This document shows positions 32,915 through 39,733 of a stretch of 39,733 nt of DNA, in pieces; positions within the stretch are counted from its first letter, which is position 1, and the number at the start of each line of letters is the position of its first letter. Under the pieces are notes generated by a model. The model had not been told where the DNA came from. It was given only the letters and a program-made list of their open reading frames with translations, and searched no databases. The stretch is taken from the NCBI GenBank assembly GCA_000431275.1, contig HF989215.1, positions 1 to 39,733 of the forward strand. The letters are read 5' to 3'. Position numbers and translations under genes: made by a program. Source of the stretch: Prevotella sp. CAG:755 (GTDB taxonomy: Bacteria > Bacteroidota > Bacteroidia > Bacteroidales > Bacteroidaceae).

Positions 32915-33763
32915 TTAATAGATATAGACCGGAGCTTTGCGGCGCTTGAAGTTACGGGCGAGCGCAGGCGCAAACGGAGTGGTGAACGTGCGTGCTCCCC
33001 GCGGACAGCCTTTCACACAGGCACAGCAGCGGATGCAGCGGTCCGCATCGGTCTCCGTTTCGTTGCCCGGGACAATGGCACCGGTGGGACAGGCCGCTGC
33101 GCAGCGCCCGCAGTGGGTGCATAGCGCCGCGTCGGCCTTCGGGGCACGCATGGCGGAAAAACGTTCGGGGTGACGGCGGTAGCTCGCGACGAACCGTACG
33201 AAACGCGCCACACTGAGCCATCCACTGGCCGGGGCTTTGAGCTTGCGGGCATCGGCCTCCTTCCAGGCCGGCAAGGCGAGCTTGCGCCGTACTGCACGCC
33301 CCAAAGCGTTGGCCACGGCGAGGTCGTCCATATCCGGCCGTCCCGGAGCGATGGGAGTGGCTTCGGTGGAATAGGAATGCTCGCCCACAAAAGCCGCCAC
33401 GGCCACCAAACGTCCGCCGTGGGTGTGGACAAAGCCGGCCAGTTCGACAGCCGCCCGCTCAAAGTCGCGGTTGCCGTAGGTCACTACCCCGACAACGGCC
33501 GCCCCTCCAAAATCCAGTCCGGCCAGCCGTTCGAGAGCCAGCGGAGCCACTCGGCCACCATAGACCGGCACAGCCACCACGGCTGCGTCGCCGGCCGCGA
33601 GGACAGTCGTGGCGACGGGTTTGTGCGTAGCGTCGAGGGTGGTAAGGCAGCCGGCATCGGCCGCGGTGCCCGCCGGTGTGACGCCCGCCATCGCCCGGGC
33701 GACGGATTCAGCCACGCGGCGCGAAGTGCCCGTCGGCGAAAAGAAGATTTCAAAGACGTTCAT
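32915..33763 (-). CDS. EFR1-family flavodoxin-like/ferredoxin protein
   Basis: 282 residues. The N-terminal flavodoxin-like domain starts FEIFFSPTGTSRRVAESVA (FMN phosphate loop), with VVAVPVYGGRVAP and GVVTYGNRDFERA. The C-terminus has two 4Fe-4S motifs: CTHCGRCAAACP and CIRCCACVKGCP. Members are predicted low-potential electron carriers. It lies between queC (17 bases) and queF (21 bases), so it is probably co-expressed with preQ1 synthesis. Confidence 0.9.
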   Translation of the reverse strand: MNVFEIFFSPTGTSRRVAESVARAMAGVTPAGTAADAGCLTTLDATHKPVATTVLAAGDAAVVAVPVYGGRVAPLALERLAGLDFGGAAVVGVVTYGNRDFERAAVELAGFVHTHGGRLVAVAAFVGEHSYSTEATPIAPGRPDMDDLAVANALGRAVRRKLALPAWKEADARKLKAPASGWLSVARFVRFVASYRRHPERFSAMRAPKADAALCTHCGRCAAACPTGAIVPGNETETDADRCIRCCACVKGCPRGARTFTTPFAPALARNFKRRKAPVYIY

Positions 33764-33780
33764 AAGTTGTTCTGGCTGTA

Positions 33781-34452
33781 TTATAACGTTCCGGCCTTCT
33801 GGGCCAGGTATTTTTCAAGTCCTGCCCGCCGCAGTTTGCAGGCCGGACAGTGGCCGCAGCCGTCGCCCACGACGCCGTTGTAGCAAGTGAGCGTTTCGCG
33901 CCGCACGGTGTCAAGCACCCCGAGCCGGTCGGCCAAGGCCCACGTCTGGCACTTGTCGAGCCACATCAGGGGCGTGTGGACGCAGAACTGCTCCTCCATG
34001 CCGAGGTTGAGGGCGACGTTGAGCGCCTTGATGAACGAGTCGCGGCAGTCGGGGTAACCACTGTAATCCGTCTGGGAAACGCCGGTGACAAGATGGCGGA
34101 TGCCACGTTCGCGGGCAAAGACAGCGGCAATGCTGAGGAAGAAGAGGTTGCGCCCGGGAACGAAGGTGTTGGGCGGGCCGCCGGCCGGCTTGTCCTCATC
34201 CATGCGGATAGACGTGTCGGTCAGTGCGTTGTGCGAGAGCGCCGAGATGAACGAGGTGTCCATCACGTCGATAGGCACACCGGCCTTCTCTGCGAGGGCA
34301 CACGCCACGTCAACTTCATGCGCGTGTTTCTGCCCGTAGCTGAACGTGAGGGCATGTACGGCCGAGAAGTGCTCCTTAGCCCAAAAGAGGCAGGTTGTTG
34401 AGTCTTGCCCGCCGCTGAACACGACGAGCGCAGGTTCGTTGTAGTGCATCAC
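33781..34452 (-). CDS. queC: 7-cyano-7-deazaguanine synthase
   Basis: 223 residues. QueC converts 7-carboxy-7-deazaguanine to preQ0 with ATP and ammonia. The PP-loop [16 protein letters not shown] and the zinc-binding [19 protein letters not shown] (four Cys) are both intact, as is [16 protein letters not shown] region [13 protein letters not shown]. Its ATG overlaps the transporter stop by four bases. Confidence 0.96.
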   Translation of the reverse strand: MMHYNEPALVVFSGGQDSTTCLFWAKEHFSAVHALTFSYGQKHAHEVDVACALAEKAGVPIDVMDTSFISALSHNALTDTSIRMDEDKPAGGPPNTFVPGRNLFFLSIAAVFARERGIRHLVTGVSQTDYSGYPDCRDSFIKALNVALNLGMEEQFCVHTPLMWLDKCQTWALADRLGVLDTVRRETLTCYNGVVGDGCGHCPACKLRRAGLEKYLAQKAGTL

Positions 34453-35135
34453 AGATCTTTGATTTTAAGAACGTTATAAGAGACGTGACGGTCGAACGCT
34501 TCGCCGCCTTCAATGTGCTTTACCCGCCGCACGACGCGCACGGTCACCGGCAAGGCTACGACTTCATAGAGTGTTTTGAGCACGGCCTGCGTGATCATCA
34601 TCGCAGGCATCGTCTCCCAAGGCACGACGCCGCCCAAGGCTACCGGGAAGAAGATGAGCGAATCCGCTGCCTCGCCGACAACGGTCGAGGCGATGGCTCG
34701 CAGCGAAAAGCCCCGGCCGCCCGACCAGACCTTCATCCGGCTCATCACATAGGCGTTGAGAAACGACCCTACGAGAAACGCCACAAACGAGGCGGCGGCG
34801 ATGCGCGGCGCGAGGCCGAAGATGGCATGGAAGCCCTCGGCGTTCGTCCAATAGGCCGCACCAGGCAAAGCATCGGCCAAAGCGCCGAAAAGCACGAACA
34901 GCAGGTTCATGGCAAATCCCAGCCAGATGACAAGCCTCGCCCGGCCAAAGCCCCAGACTTCGACCAAGCAATCATTAATGATATAGGAAACGGGGAAAAC
35001 GATCAGACCCGCAGTCAGTTCGAGCGGGCCGAGCGTCACCTGCTTCGTTTCGAGCAGGTTTGCTGCGATGAGACAGACGCAGAACAAAACGGCCAGCACC
35101 ATAAACGGCAGGCTGACCCGGATGGGTTGTGACAT
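34449..35135 (-). CDS. yhhQ: queuosine precursor transporter (YhhQ/QPTR family)
   Basis: 228 residues with about six membrane segments, including [60 protein letters not shown] and [18 protein letters not shown]. The family imports preQ0, preQ1 or queuine. ATG 35135 gives the family start; the longer open frame enters repeat sequence. First gene of the que unit, 56 bases after a -7 box. Confidence 0.93.
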   Translation of the reverse strand: MSQPIRVSLPFMVLAVLFCVCLIAANLLETKQVTLGPLELTAGLIVFPVSYIINDCLVEVWGFGRARLVIWLGFAMNLLFVLFGALADALPGAAYWTNAEGFHAIFGLAPRIAAASFVAFLVGSFLNAYVMSRMKVWSGGRGFSLRAIASTVVGEAADSLIFFPVALGGVVPWETMPAMMITQAVLKTLYEVVALPVTVRVVRRVKHIEGGEAFDRHVSYNVLKIKDL

Positions 35136-35190
35136 ATCGTTCTTGTTTTTAACGAGGTTAGGCAAGCACTCGGTGGCCCGAAAGCCGGTG

Positions 35191-35222
35191 CAAAGATACG
35201 AAAAGACGAGCTCAGGAGCAAG
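35191..35222 (-). promoter_or_regulatory. promoter of the que operon
   Basis: Minus strand CTTG (35222 to 35219), 20 bases, TATCTTTG (35198 to 35191). The predicted leader is about 50 bases. Confidence 0.7.
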
Positions 35223-35370
35223 AGAAAGCCTGCTTTCTTCTTGCTCAGACCGATCCGCGACCTGTCTTCGCCGGGATTTCGGCCCAAGCCGTGAGGGGTC
35301 GGCAGCGTCCGGGCGTCCGGGATGGCGTCCCGACATACGGCGGACAACCGCCCGGAAAACAAGTCGGCTG

Positions 35371-35434
35371 ACAGAAACGACGGGACGGCTGACAGAAACG
35401 GCGGGACGGCTGACTGGGAAAAACGGGACGGCTG
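35371..35434 (-). repeat. 21-base-period tandem array, three units
   Basis: Units at 35371-35391, 35392-35412 (both 21) and 35413-35434 (22). The first two differ at only one position and are the best-conserved pair in the window. On minus each reads CAGCCGTCCCG, then a short variable part, then TTTCTGT or TTCCCAGT. Confidence 0.88.
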
Positions 35435-35559
35435 ACGGATGAAGGACTCAGAAGGATGGCCTTTCATGACGCCCGGCGCCGGAACGGCACAAAGCGACGG
35501 CCGCATTGCCGCAGCGCCTGCTAACGGAACAGCCGGCCTTCCGGGCAGGAGCGGCCGTC

Positions 35560-35680
35560 TTCGGGGCGTCATAAATGGTGCCCCTGCGTTTCCACGCAGA
35601 ATGCGAGGCGGCACAGGGACAAGCCACCGCGAAAATACCGCGGCTTTTCACTCGCTTCCCGCTCATTTGCACTATCTTTG
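35560..35680 (+). promoter_or_regulatory. repeated promoter block upstream of the GT39 gene
   Basis: Similar over its length to 28222-28345: GGCGTCAT, GCCCCT, CACCGCGAAAAT, GGCTTTTC and CCGCTCATTTGCACTATCTTTGC, with the -7 box TATCTTTG at 35673-35680. The ATG follows 25 bases later. The block begins with a degraded end of the 147-base unit. Confidence 0.75.
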
Positions 35681-35705
35681 CCCTCAATTAGCCATCCCTG
35701 ACACT

Positions 35706-37433
35706 ATGGACAAAGAATCTCGCTACATTTTCTGGGGGCTGCTGGTCATTGCCGCGATTTGCCTCCTACCCTTTCCGGGACTGAGTGACTTCCACACGAA
35801 AGGCGAACCGCGCGAGGCCATCATGGCCTACGACATGCTGACCGACGGCCACTGGATCCTGCCGCTCTACAACGACGGTTCGGTCGCCTTCAAACCTCCT
35901 TTCTTTCATTGGCTCATCGCCCTTTTCTCGGCCATGACGGGCAGTGTGAGCGAGTACACCTCGCGCCTGCCCTCGGCACTGGCCTTGCTGGCCATGACGC
36001 TGGGCTGCTACGTGTTCTATGCCCGCCGGCGCGGCGCCATGGTGGCTTTCATGACGGCACTCATCCTGATGACGAATTTCGAAACGCACCGCGCCGGACT
36101 GAACTGCCGGGTCGACATGGTGCTCACGGCGGCCATCGTCGGCGCCCTGCTCCTGCTCTACCGATGGACAGAACGCGGAATGCGAGGCACACCGTGGGGG
36201 GCGCTCGTCCTTATGGGCGTCGCCACACTCACCAAGGGCCCTGTGGGCATCGCCCTACCCTGCCTCGTCACTTGGGTGTTCGTCCTGATGCGTGGCGGAC
36301 GCTTCTGGCCGACGACAGGCCGCCTCGCAGCCGTTGGGCTGGGAGCCTGCGTGCTGCCCCTGCTCTGGTATGCAGCCGCTTACCTCGAAGAGGGCGATGC
36401 TTTCCTGGCGATGGCTTACGAAGAGAACGTGCTCCGCTTCACAGGCAAGATGACTTATGAGTCGCACGAGAACCCATGGTACTATAACGTCATGACCATC
36501 GTGGCGGGCTACGCGCCCTACACACTGCTGGCTCTGCTGGGGCTGTTTGCCCTGCCGTTGCGCCGGGCAGGCAGGAGGACGGGCGCATGGTGGTCGCGGC
36601 TGTGGCGGAGCATCCGCGAGATGGATCCCGTCCGGCTGTTCTCGCTGCTCTCCATCGTGGTCATTTTTGTGTTTTACTGCATCCCGAAGAGCAAGCGCAG
36701 CGTCTATCTGCTCCCGGTCTACCCCTTCATCGCCTACTTCCTGGCCGAGTGGATGCTGTGGTTATGGCAGCGCAGGCCATGGGTGATCCACACATTCGGC
36801 TCCGTGCTGGGCGTAGCGGCAGTGATGCTGACGTCGGTGTTCGTCGCAGTGCGCCTGGGTTTCGTGCCCGATACGATTTTCACAGGTCGCCACGCAGCTG
36901 AGAACATAGCCTACCTCCATGCCCTTGAAACGGTGCCGCTCGACGTCATCAGTTCCACGGTGATAGTGGTGGCTCCCGTCCTGGCGCTGAAATACCTGCA
37001 CGACCTCATGCGCCGGTCGAAACGCCGCCAGCCCAGCATGGTCTTGCAGCCGCTCATAATAGCCATGGGCATCTACATGGCGCTCGACGGCTTCTACCAG
37101 CCGACGGTACTCAACGTGAAGTCGGACCGTTCCGTAGCCGAGACAGTGAACAAAGTCCAACCCGACGGTCCCATTTATGAGTACGTACAGCGTGGCGCCG
37201 GACGCTACTTCAACATCAACTTCTACACCGGCGACCGCGTGCTCATCTTCGACAAGGCCCTGCCAGAGCGCGGCACTCTCGTGGTCGGCACTGCGGACTA
37301 CCGCGAAAAACTCATCCCGCGCTTCGGCGACCGCTACACCTTCGACCTCGTGCTCAACAGCGGGCACCGCAGCTGTGACACAAAAGACACCATCTGCGTC
37401 TACCGCTTCCAGCGCCGGCCTGCAACCGAGTGA
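35706..37433 (+). CDS. GT39/ArnT-like membrane glycosyltransferase
   Basis: 575 residues. Multi-pass GT-C enzyme of the PMT/ArnT type. The first periplasmic loop has FHTKGEPREAIMAYDMLTDGHW (acidic catalytic region), followed by PLYNDGSVAFKPPFFHWLIALF and SRLPSALALL, all family landmarks. About 11-12 membrane segments, then a soluble C-terminal domain with YVQRGAGRYFNINFYTGDRVLIFDK. It transfers a sugar from a polyprenyl phosphate to lipid A, protein or glycan; which is not clear. ATG 35706 is set by the promoter and the start of the first membrane segment. Confidence 0.9.
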   Translation: MDKESRYIFWGLLVIAAICLLPFPGLSDFHTKGEPREAIMAYDMLTDGHWILPLYNDGSVAFKPPFFHWLIALFSAMTGSVSEYTSRLPSALALLAMTLGCYVFYARRRGAMVAFMTALILMTNFETHRAGLNCRVDMVLTAAIVGALLLLYRWTERGMRGTPWGALVLMGVATLTKGPVGIALPCLVTWVFVLMRGGRFWPTTGRLAAVGLGACVLPLLWYAAAYLEEGDAFLAMAYEENVLRFTGKMTYESHENPWYYNVMTIVAGYAPYTLLALLGLFALPLRRAGRRTGAWWSRLWRSIREMDPVRLFSLLSIVVIFVFYCIPKSKRSVYLLPVYPFIAYFLAEWMLWLWQRRPWVIHTFGSVLGVAAVMLTSVFVAVRLGFVPDTIFTGRHAAENIAYLHALETVPLDVISSTVIVVAPVLALKYLHDLMRRSKRRQPSMVLQPLIIAMGIYMALDGFYQPTVLNVKSDRSVAETVNKVQPDGPIYEYVQRGAGRYFNINFYTGDRVLIFDKALPERGTLVVGTADYREKLIPRFGDRYTFDLVLNSGHRSCDTKDTICVYRFQRRPATE

Positions 37434-37587
37434 CAGGCCGGGATAAACGGGCAGCTGCCGCCGGACTCCCCGCCCATCCAGGCCACGGACAAGCAGAAAT
37501 GCCGGGAAAAAGACCGCCGGCAAAGGGAATGAAGTCAAAAGAAACGGAAATAATGCCGCACAGACCGGCACGAACGAGAATAATTGC

Positions 37588-37595
37588 TACCTTTG
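37588..37595 (+). promoter_or_regulatory. -7 box upstream of the acidic conserved protein
   Basis: TACCTTTG, 64 bases before the ATG. No clear -33 match. Confidence 0.45.
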
Positions 37596-37659
37596 CAAGT
37601 AAACACAGCCCGGGCCGATGCGGTCAGGGCATGTTAACCGACAAAAGTACGATTGGCAC

Positions 37660-38100
37660 ATGGAAGCAACGGATTCAATCCTACAACAAATTGAACGCGC
37701 CCTGCGGAAGGTGGCGACGAAATTCCCTCTCAACGAGGAGCAAGCCCCACTCACGGACATCCTCATCCAAGTCAAGCAGGAAAGCGGAGAGCTCTTGGTC
37801 TTCAATGACGACGACGTCGAGCTGACACGATGTGTCGTTGAAGAATGGATTGACAACAAGGACGACGATTTCTACGAAGCTGTCCAACCCATCCTCAAAA
37901 AAGCCATCGCCGCACTCAGCGATACGCTGGACAACCTGAACATCCTGAAACCGTATTCGTTCGTCCTTATCGACGAAGACCGCGAGACTGTGGCTGACCT
38001 CTATCTCGTCGACGACGATACGCTCATCATCGACAGCGACCTCATGAAGGGCATGGAAGAAGACCTCAATGCCTTTCTCGAAAACCTGTTGAAGAAATAA
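37660..38100 (+). CDS. acidic conserved hypothetical protein
   Basis: 146 residues, strongly acidic, no signal peptide or membrane segment. Helical N-terminus (ATDSILQQIERALRKVATKF), then VKQESGELLVFNDDDVEL, a central helix and the C-terminal strand-rich FVLIDEDRETVADLYLVDDD with a final helix (MEEDLNAFLENLLKK). I recognise it only as the sort of small conserved protein found in Bacteroidales; no function assigned. ATG 37660 fits the -7 box better than the GTG 14 codons upstream. It ends at a strong terminator. Confidence 0.8.
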   Translation: MEATDSILQQIERALRKVATKFPLNEEQAPLTDILIQVKQESGELLVFNDDDVELTRCVVEEWIDNKDDDFYEAVQPILKKAIAALSDTLDNLNILKPYSFVLIDEDRETVADLYLVDDDTLIIDSDLMKGMEEDLNAFLENLLKK

Positions 38101-38149
38101 GACCGGACCGGACACCGCACAGAGCGGCAGGAGCGGTCCACCACGCACA

Positions 38150-38205
38150 GAAAACGCCGTCCGGACGCGGCCTCAAAACGAGGCGAACGTCCGGACGGCG
38201 TTTTC
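38150..38205. terminator. strong bidirectional terminator
   Basis: GAAAACGCCGTCCGGACG (38150-38167) pairs perfectly with CGTCCGGACGGCGTTTTC (38188-38205), with an inner GCCTC/GAGGC stem. The T run on plus lies in the stem base. It lies between the convergent acidic-protein gene and ugd. Confidence 0.85.
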
Positions 38206-38258
38206 CGCATCTGCCGGCCTCAGCCGGATTCACTCTCCGGCTTGAAACAAGGTCCGGT

Positions 38259-39572
38259 TCAACGTCCGATGGATTCGTAGTAGAACCCGCTCTGACGCAT
38301 CTCTTCCGGCGAATAAATGTTACGGCCATCGAAAACCGCAGCGTGGTTCATCGACCGACGGACTACCTCCCACGACGGCAGACGGAACTGTTTCCACTCC
38401 GTAAGCAGGAGCAAGGCGTCAGCGCCAAGGGCCGCATCGTACATGTCTTTGGCATACTCCACACGGTCGCCCATCCGGCGGCGGCACTCGTTCATGGCGA
38501 CAGGGTCGAACACCCTGACACGGCAACCGGCGTCAAGGAGCAGACGCATGGTCACAAGAGACGTGGCTTCGCGCATGTCGTCCGTCTCAGCCTTAAAGGC
38601 AAGCCCCCATAGCGCAATGGTCTTTCCGGAAAGCTGGCCGTCGAAATGGCGGTTCAGCTTCCTGAACAGGACGGACTTCTGGGCTTCGTTCACCTCCTCG
38701 ACGGCTTTAAGCACACGCATCTGGTAACCGTTTTGCTCGGCCGTCTTGATGAGGGCTTTCACATCCTTTGGGAAACACGATCCGCCGTAGCCACAGCCGG
38801 GATAAAGGAACTTGCTGCCAATCCGGCTGTCGGCTCCGATGCCCTTGCGGACCATATTGACATCCGCACCGACGAGTTCGCAAAGATTGGCAATATCGTT
38901 CATAAACGAGATGCGCGTGGCGAGCATACTGTTCGCCGCATACTTTATCATCTCAGCCGAAGGGATATCAGTGAAGATTACGCGGAAATTATTGAGCATA
39001 AAAGGCGAATAAAGCTTCGTCATGAGCGCTTTGGCCCGCTCACTTTCGACACCGACGACAACGCGGTCCGGCGACATGAAGTCCTTGATAGCCGCTCCTT
39101 CCTTTAAGAACTCCGGGTTGGAAGCTACGTCAAACGCGATGTCCACGCCACGACGGTCCAGTTCTTCCTGGATAGCGGCTTTGACCAGTTTGGCCGTACC
39201 GACGGGAACCGTGCTCTTCGTGACAACCGTAAGGTAATGGTTCATGTTCGCTCCGACCTCGTGAGCCACAGCCAAGACGTACGAAAGGTCTGCACTGCCG
39301 TCTTCATCGGGCGGCGTCCCCACTGCGCTGAACACGACTTCCACCTCGTCGAGGCACGACGTCAATTCGGTTGTGAAATGCAGTCGCCCTTCGCGGAAGT
39401 TACGCAGCACCATCTCGTCCAGCCCGGGCTCATAGATGGGCACTTCGCCTTTTTGCAGACGCTCGATCTTTTCCTTATTGACGTCGACACAAGTCACGTC
39501 AACGCCCATTTCGGCAAAACAGGTGCCGGAAACCAGTCCGACATATCCTGTCCCCACAATTGCAATCTTCAT
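38259..39572 (-). CDS. ugd: UDP-glucose 6-dehydrogenase
   Basis: 437 residues, full length. It oxidises UDP-glucose to UDP-glucuronate with two NAD+. Motifs: AIVGTGYVGLVSG (NAD binding), VGTPPDEDGSADLSYV, STVPVGTA, NPEFLKEGAAI and FLYPGCGYGGSCFPKD with catalytic Cys266. The product feeds capsule and other surface polysaccharides. An A/G-rich ribosome-binding-like AAAAAGGAC lies before the ATG; no clear -7 box, since a terminator of the upstream gene lies just before. Confidence 0.96.
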   Translation of the reverse strand: MKIAIVGTGYVGLVSGTCFAEMGVDVTCVDVNKEKIERLQKGEVPIYEPGLDEMVLRNFREGRLHFTTELTSCLDEVEVVFSAVGTPPDEDGSADLSYVLAVAHEVGANMNHYLTVVTKSTVPVGTAKLVKAAIQEELDRRGVDIAFDVASNPEFLKEGAAIKDFMSPDRVVVGVESERAKALMTKLYSPFMLNNFRVIFTDIPSAEMIKYAANSMLATRISFMNDIANLCELVGADVNMVRKGIGADSRIGSKFLYPGCGYGGSCFPKDVKALIKTAEQNGYQMRVLKAVEEVNEAQKSVLFRKLNRHFDGQLSGKTIALWGLAFKAETDDMREATSLVTMRLLLDAGCRVRVFDPVAMNECRRRMGDRVEYAKDMYDAALGADALLLLTEWKQFRLPSWEVVRRSMNHAAVFDGRNIYSPEEMRQSGFYYESIGR

Positions 39573-39602
39573 TGTCTGTCCTTTTTATAATAATGAAAAA
39601 GA

Positions 39603-39664
39603 CTTCTGTCTGGGAAACAGCATGCACTCACACAGTGTAAGCACTGCCGGTTACCGGACAGAAG
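39603..39664 (-). terminator. terminator-like stem upstream of ugd
   Basis: CTTCTGTC (39603-39610) pairs with GACAGAAG (39657-39664). On minus it is followed by TCTTTTTC. It would end the partial gene at the window edge. Confidence 0.5.
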
Positions 39665-39703
39665 CCTTCGGTTCAGTGGCGCGCGGCCAGCGGAAAACCG
39701 GTT

Positions 39704-39733
39704 TTATTTTGCCGGGGCCGGGGCAGCCGGAGC
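39704..39733 (-). CDS. 3' end of a gene cut by the window edge
   Basis: On the minus strand the last bases read Ala-Pro-Ala-Ala-Pro-Ala-Pro-Ala-Lys-stop, a typical Ala/Pro-rich C-terminus, followed by a terminator-like stem. Nine codons only, so the product cannot be named. Confidence 0.4.
   Translation of the reverse strand, partial: APAAPAPAK

Noticed and set aside
35136..35190. preQ1 riboswitch in the que leader
   Set aside because: The leader is only about 50 bases and, although it has an A-rich GTTAAAAACAAG tail, I cannot find the conserved preQ1-I loop or a matching pseudoknot. An Infernal search would settle it.

Overview
The window looks like chromosome of a fairly GC-rich member of the Bacteroidales. 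Many starts are preceded by the Bacteroidetes-type promoter (a -7 box TAnnTTTG, often with TTTG/TTG about 20 bases upstream). The gene families also fit: DUF1573, DUF4369 lipoprotein, EFR1 ferredoxin, short AMP nucleosidase and HsdR_N orphan. I cannot name the genus from sequence alone.

Layout. 1-16.3 kb is host-like and GC-rich. It holds a putative small structured RNA on the minus strand (55-249), peptidase T, a CPA2-type cation/proton antiporter, a small outer-membrane barrel, a tandem-repeat block, a metzincin-type metalloprotease, an unknown gene coupled to rlmD, and a minus-strand run DUF1573 / mannose-1-phosphate guanylyltransferase / mutY. A plus-strand run follows: ruvC / twin-ATPase ABC protein / hotdog thioesterase. 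16.3-24.85 kb is an AT-rich accessory island. It holds two overlapping small genes (one SF0329-like), a small DUF6140-like protein, a probable PvuRts1I/AbaSI-type modification-dependent endonuclease, a RelE/ParE-type toxin-antitoxin pair, a YodC/DUF2158-like protein, one apparently intact and one decayed IS1595-family element, and an XRE-type regulator facing an AT-rich stretch with iterated sites. 24.9-39.7 kb is host-like again: holA / AMP nucleosidase, an HsdR_N orphan, GtrA, a GH20 hexosaminidase, a DUF4369 lipoprotein, ftsB with a membrane protein, a four-gene queuosine-precursor cluster (transporter, queC, EFR1 ferredoxin, queF), a GT39-type glycosyltransferase, an acidic conserved protein and UDP-glucose dehydrogenase.

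The most unusual non-coding signal is a set of repeats confined to host intergenic regions. (a) Degenerate tandem arrays with a strict 21-base period occur in at least five places, with weaker remnants in two more. (b) A composite element, a 147-base tandem unit plus a unique flank plus 21-base units, is present in two inverted copies about 22 kb apart. (c) A recurring block carries the promoter of three unrelated genes: GH20, GT39 and, in tandem duplicate, ftsB.

How the genes fit together. The que cluster supplies preQ1 and probably salvages queuosine precursors, with an embedded flavodoxin/ferredoxin protein that could feed electrons to a radical-SAM or reductase step. ManC, Ugd, GtrA and GT39 are surface-polysaccharide or lipid-glycan functions. 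The island combines phage defence and stress modules with mobile-element debris, as expected of a defence/accessory insertion.
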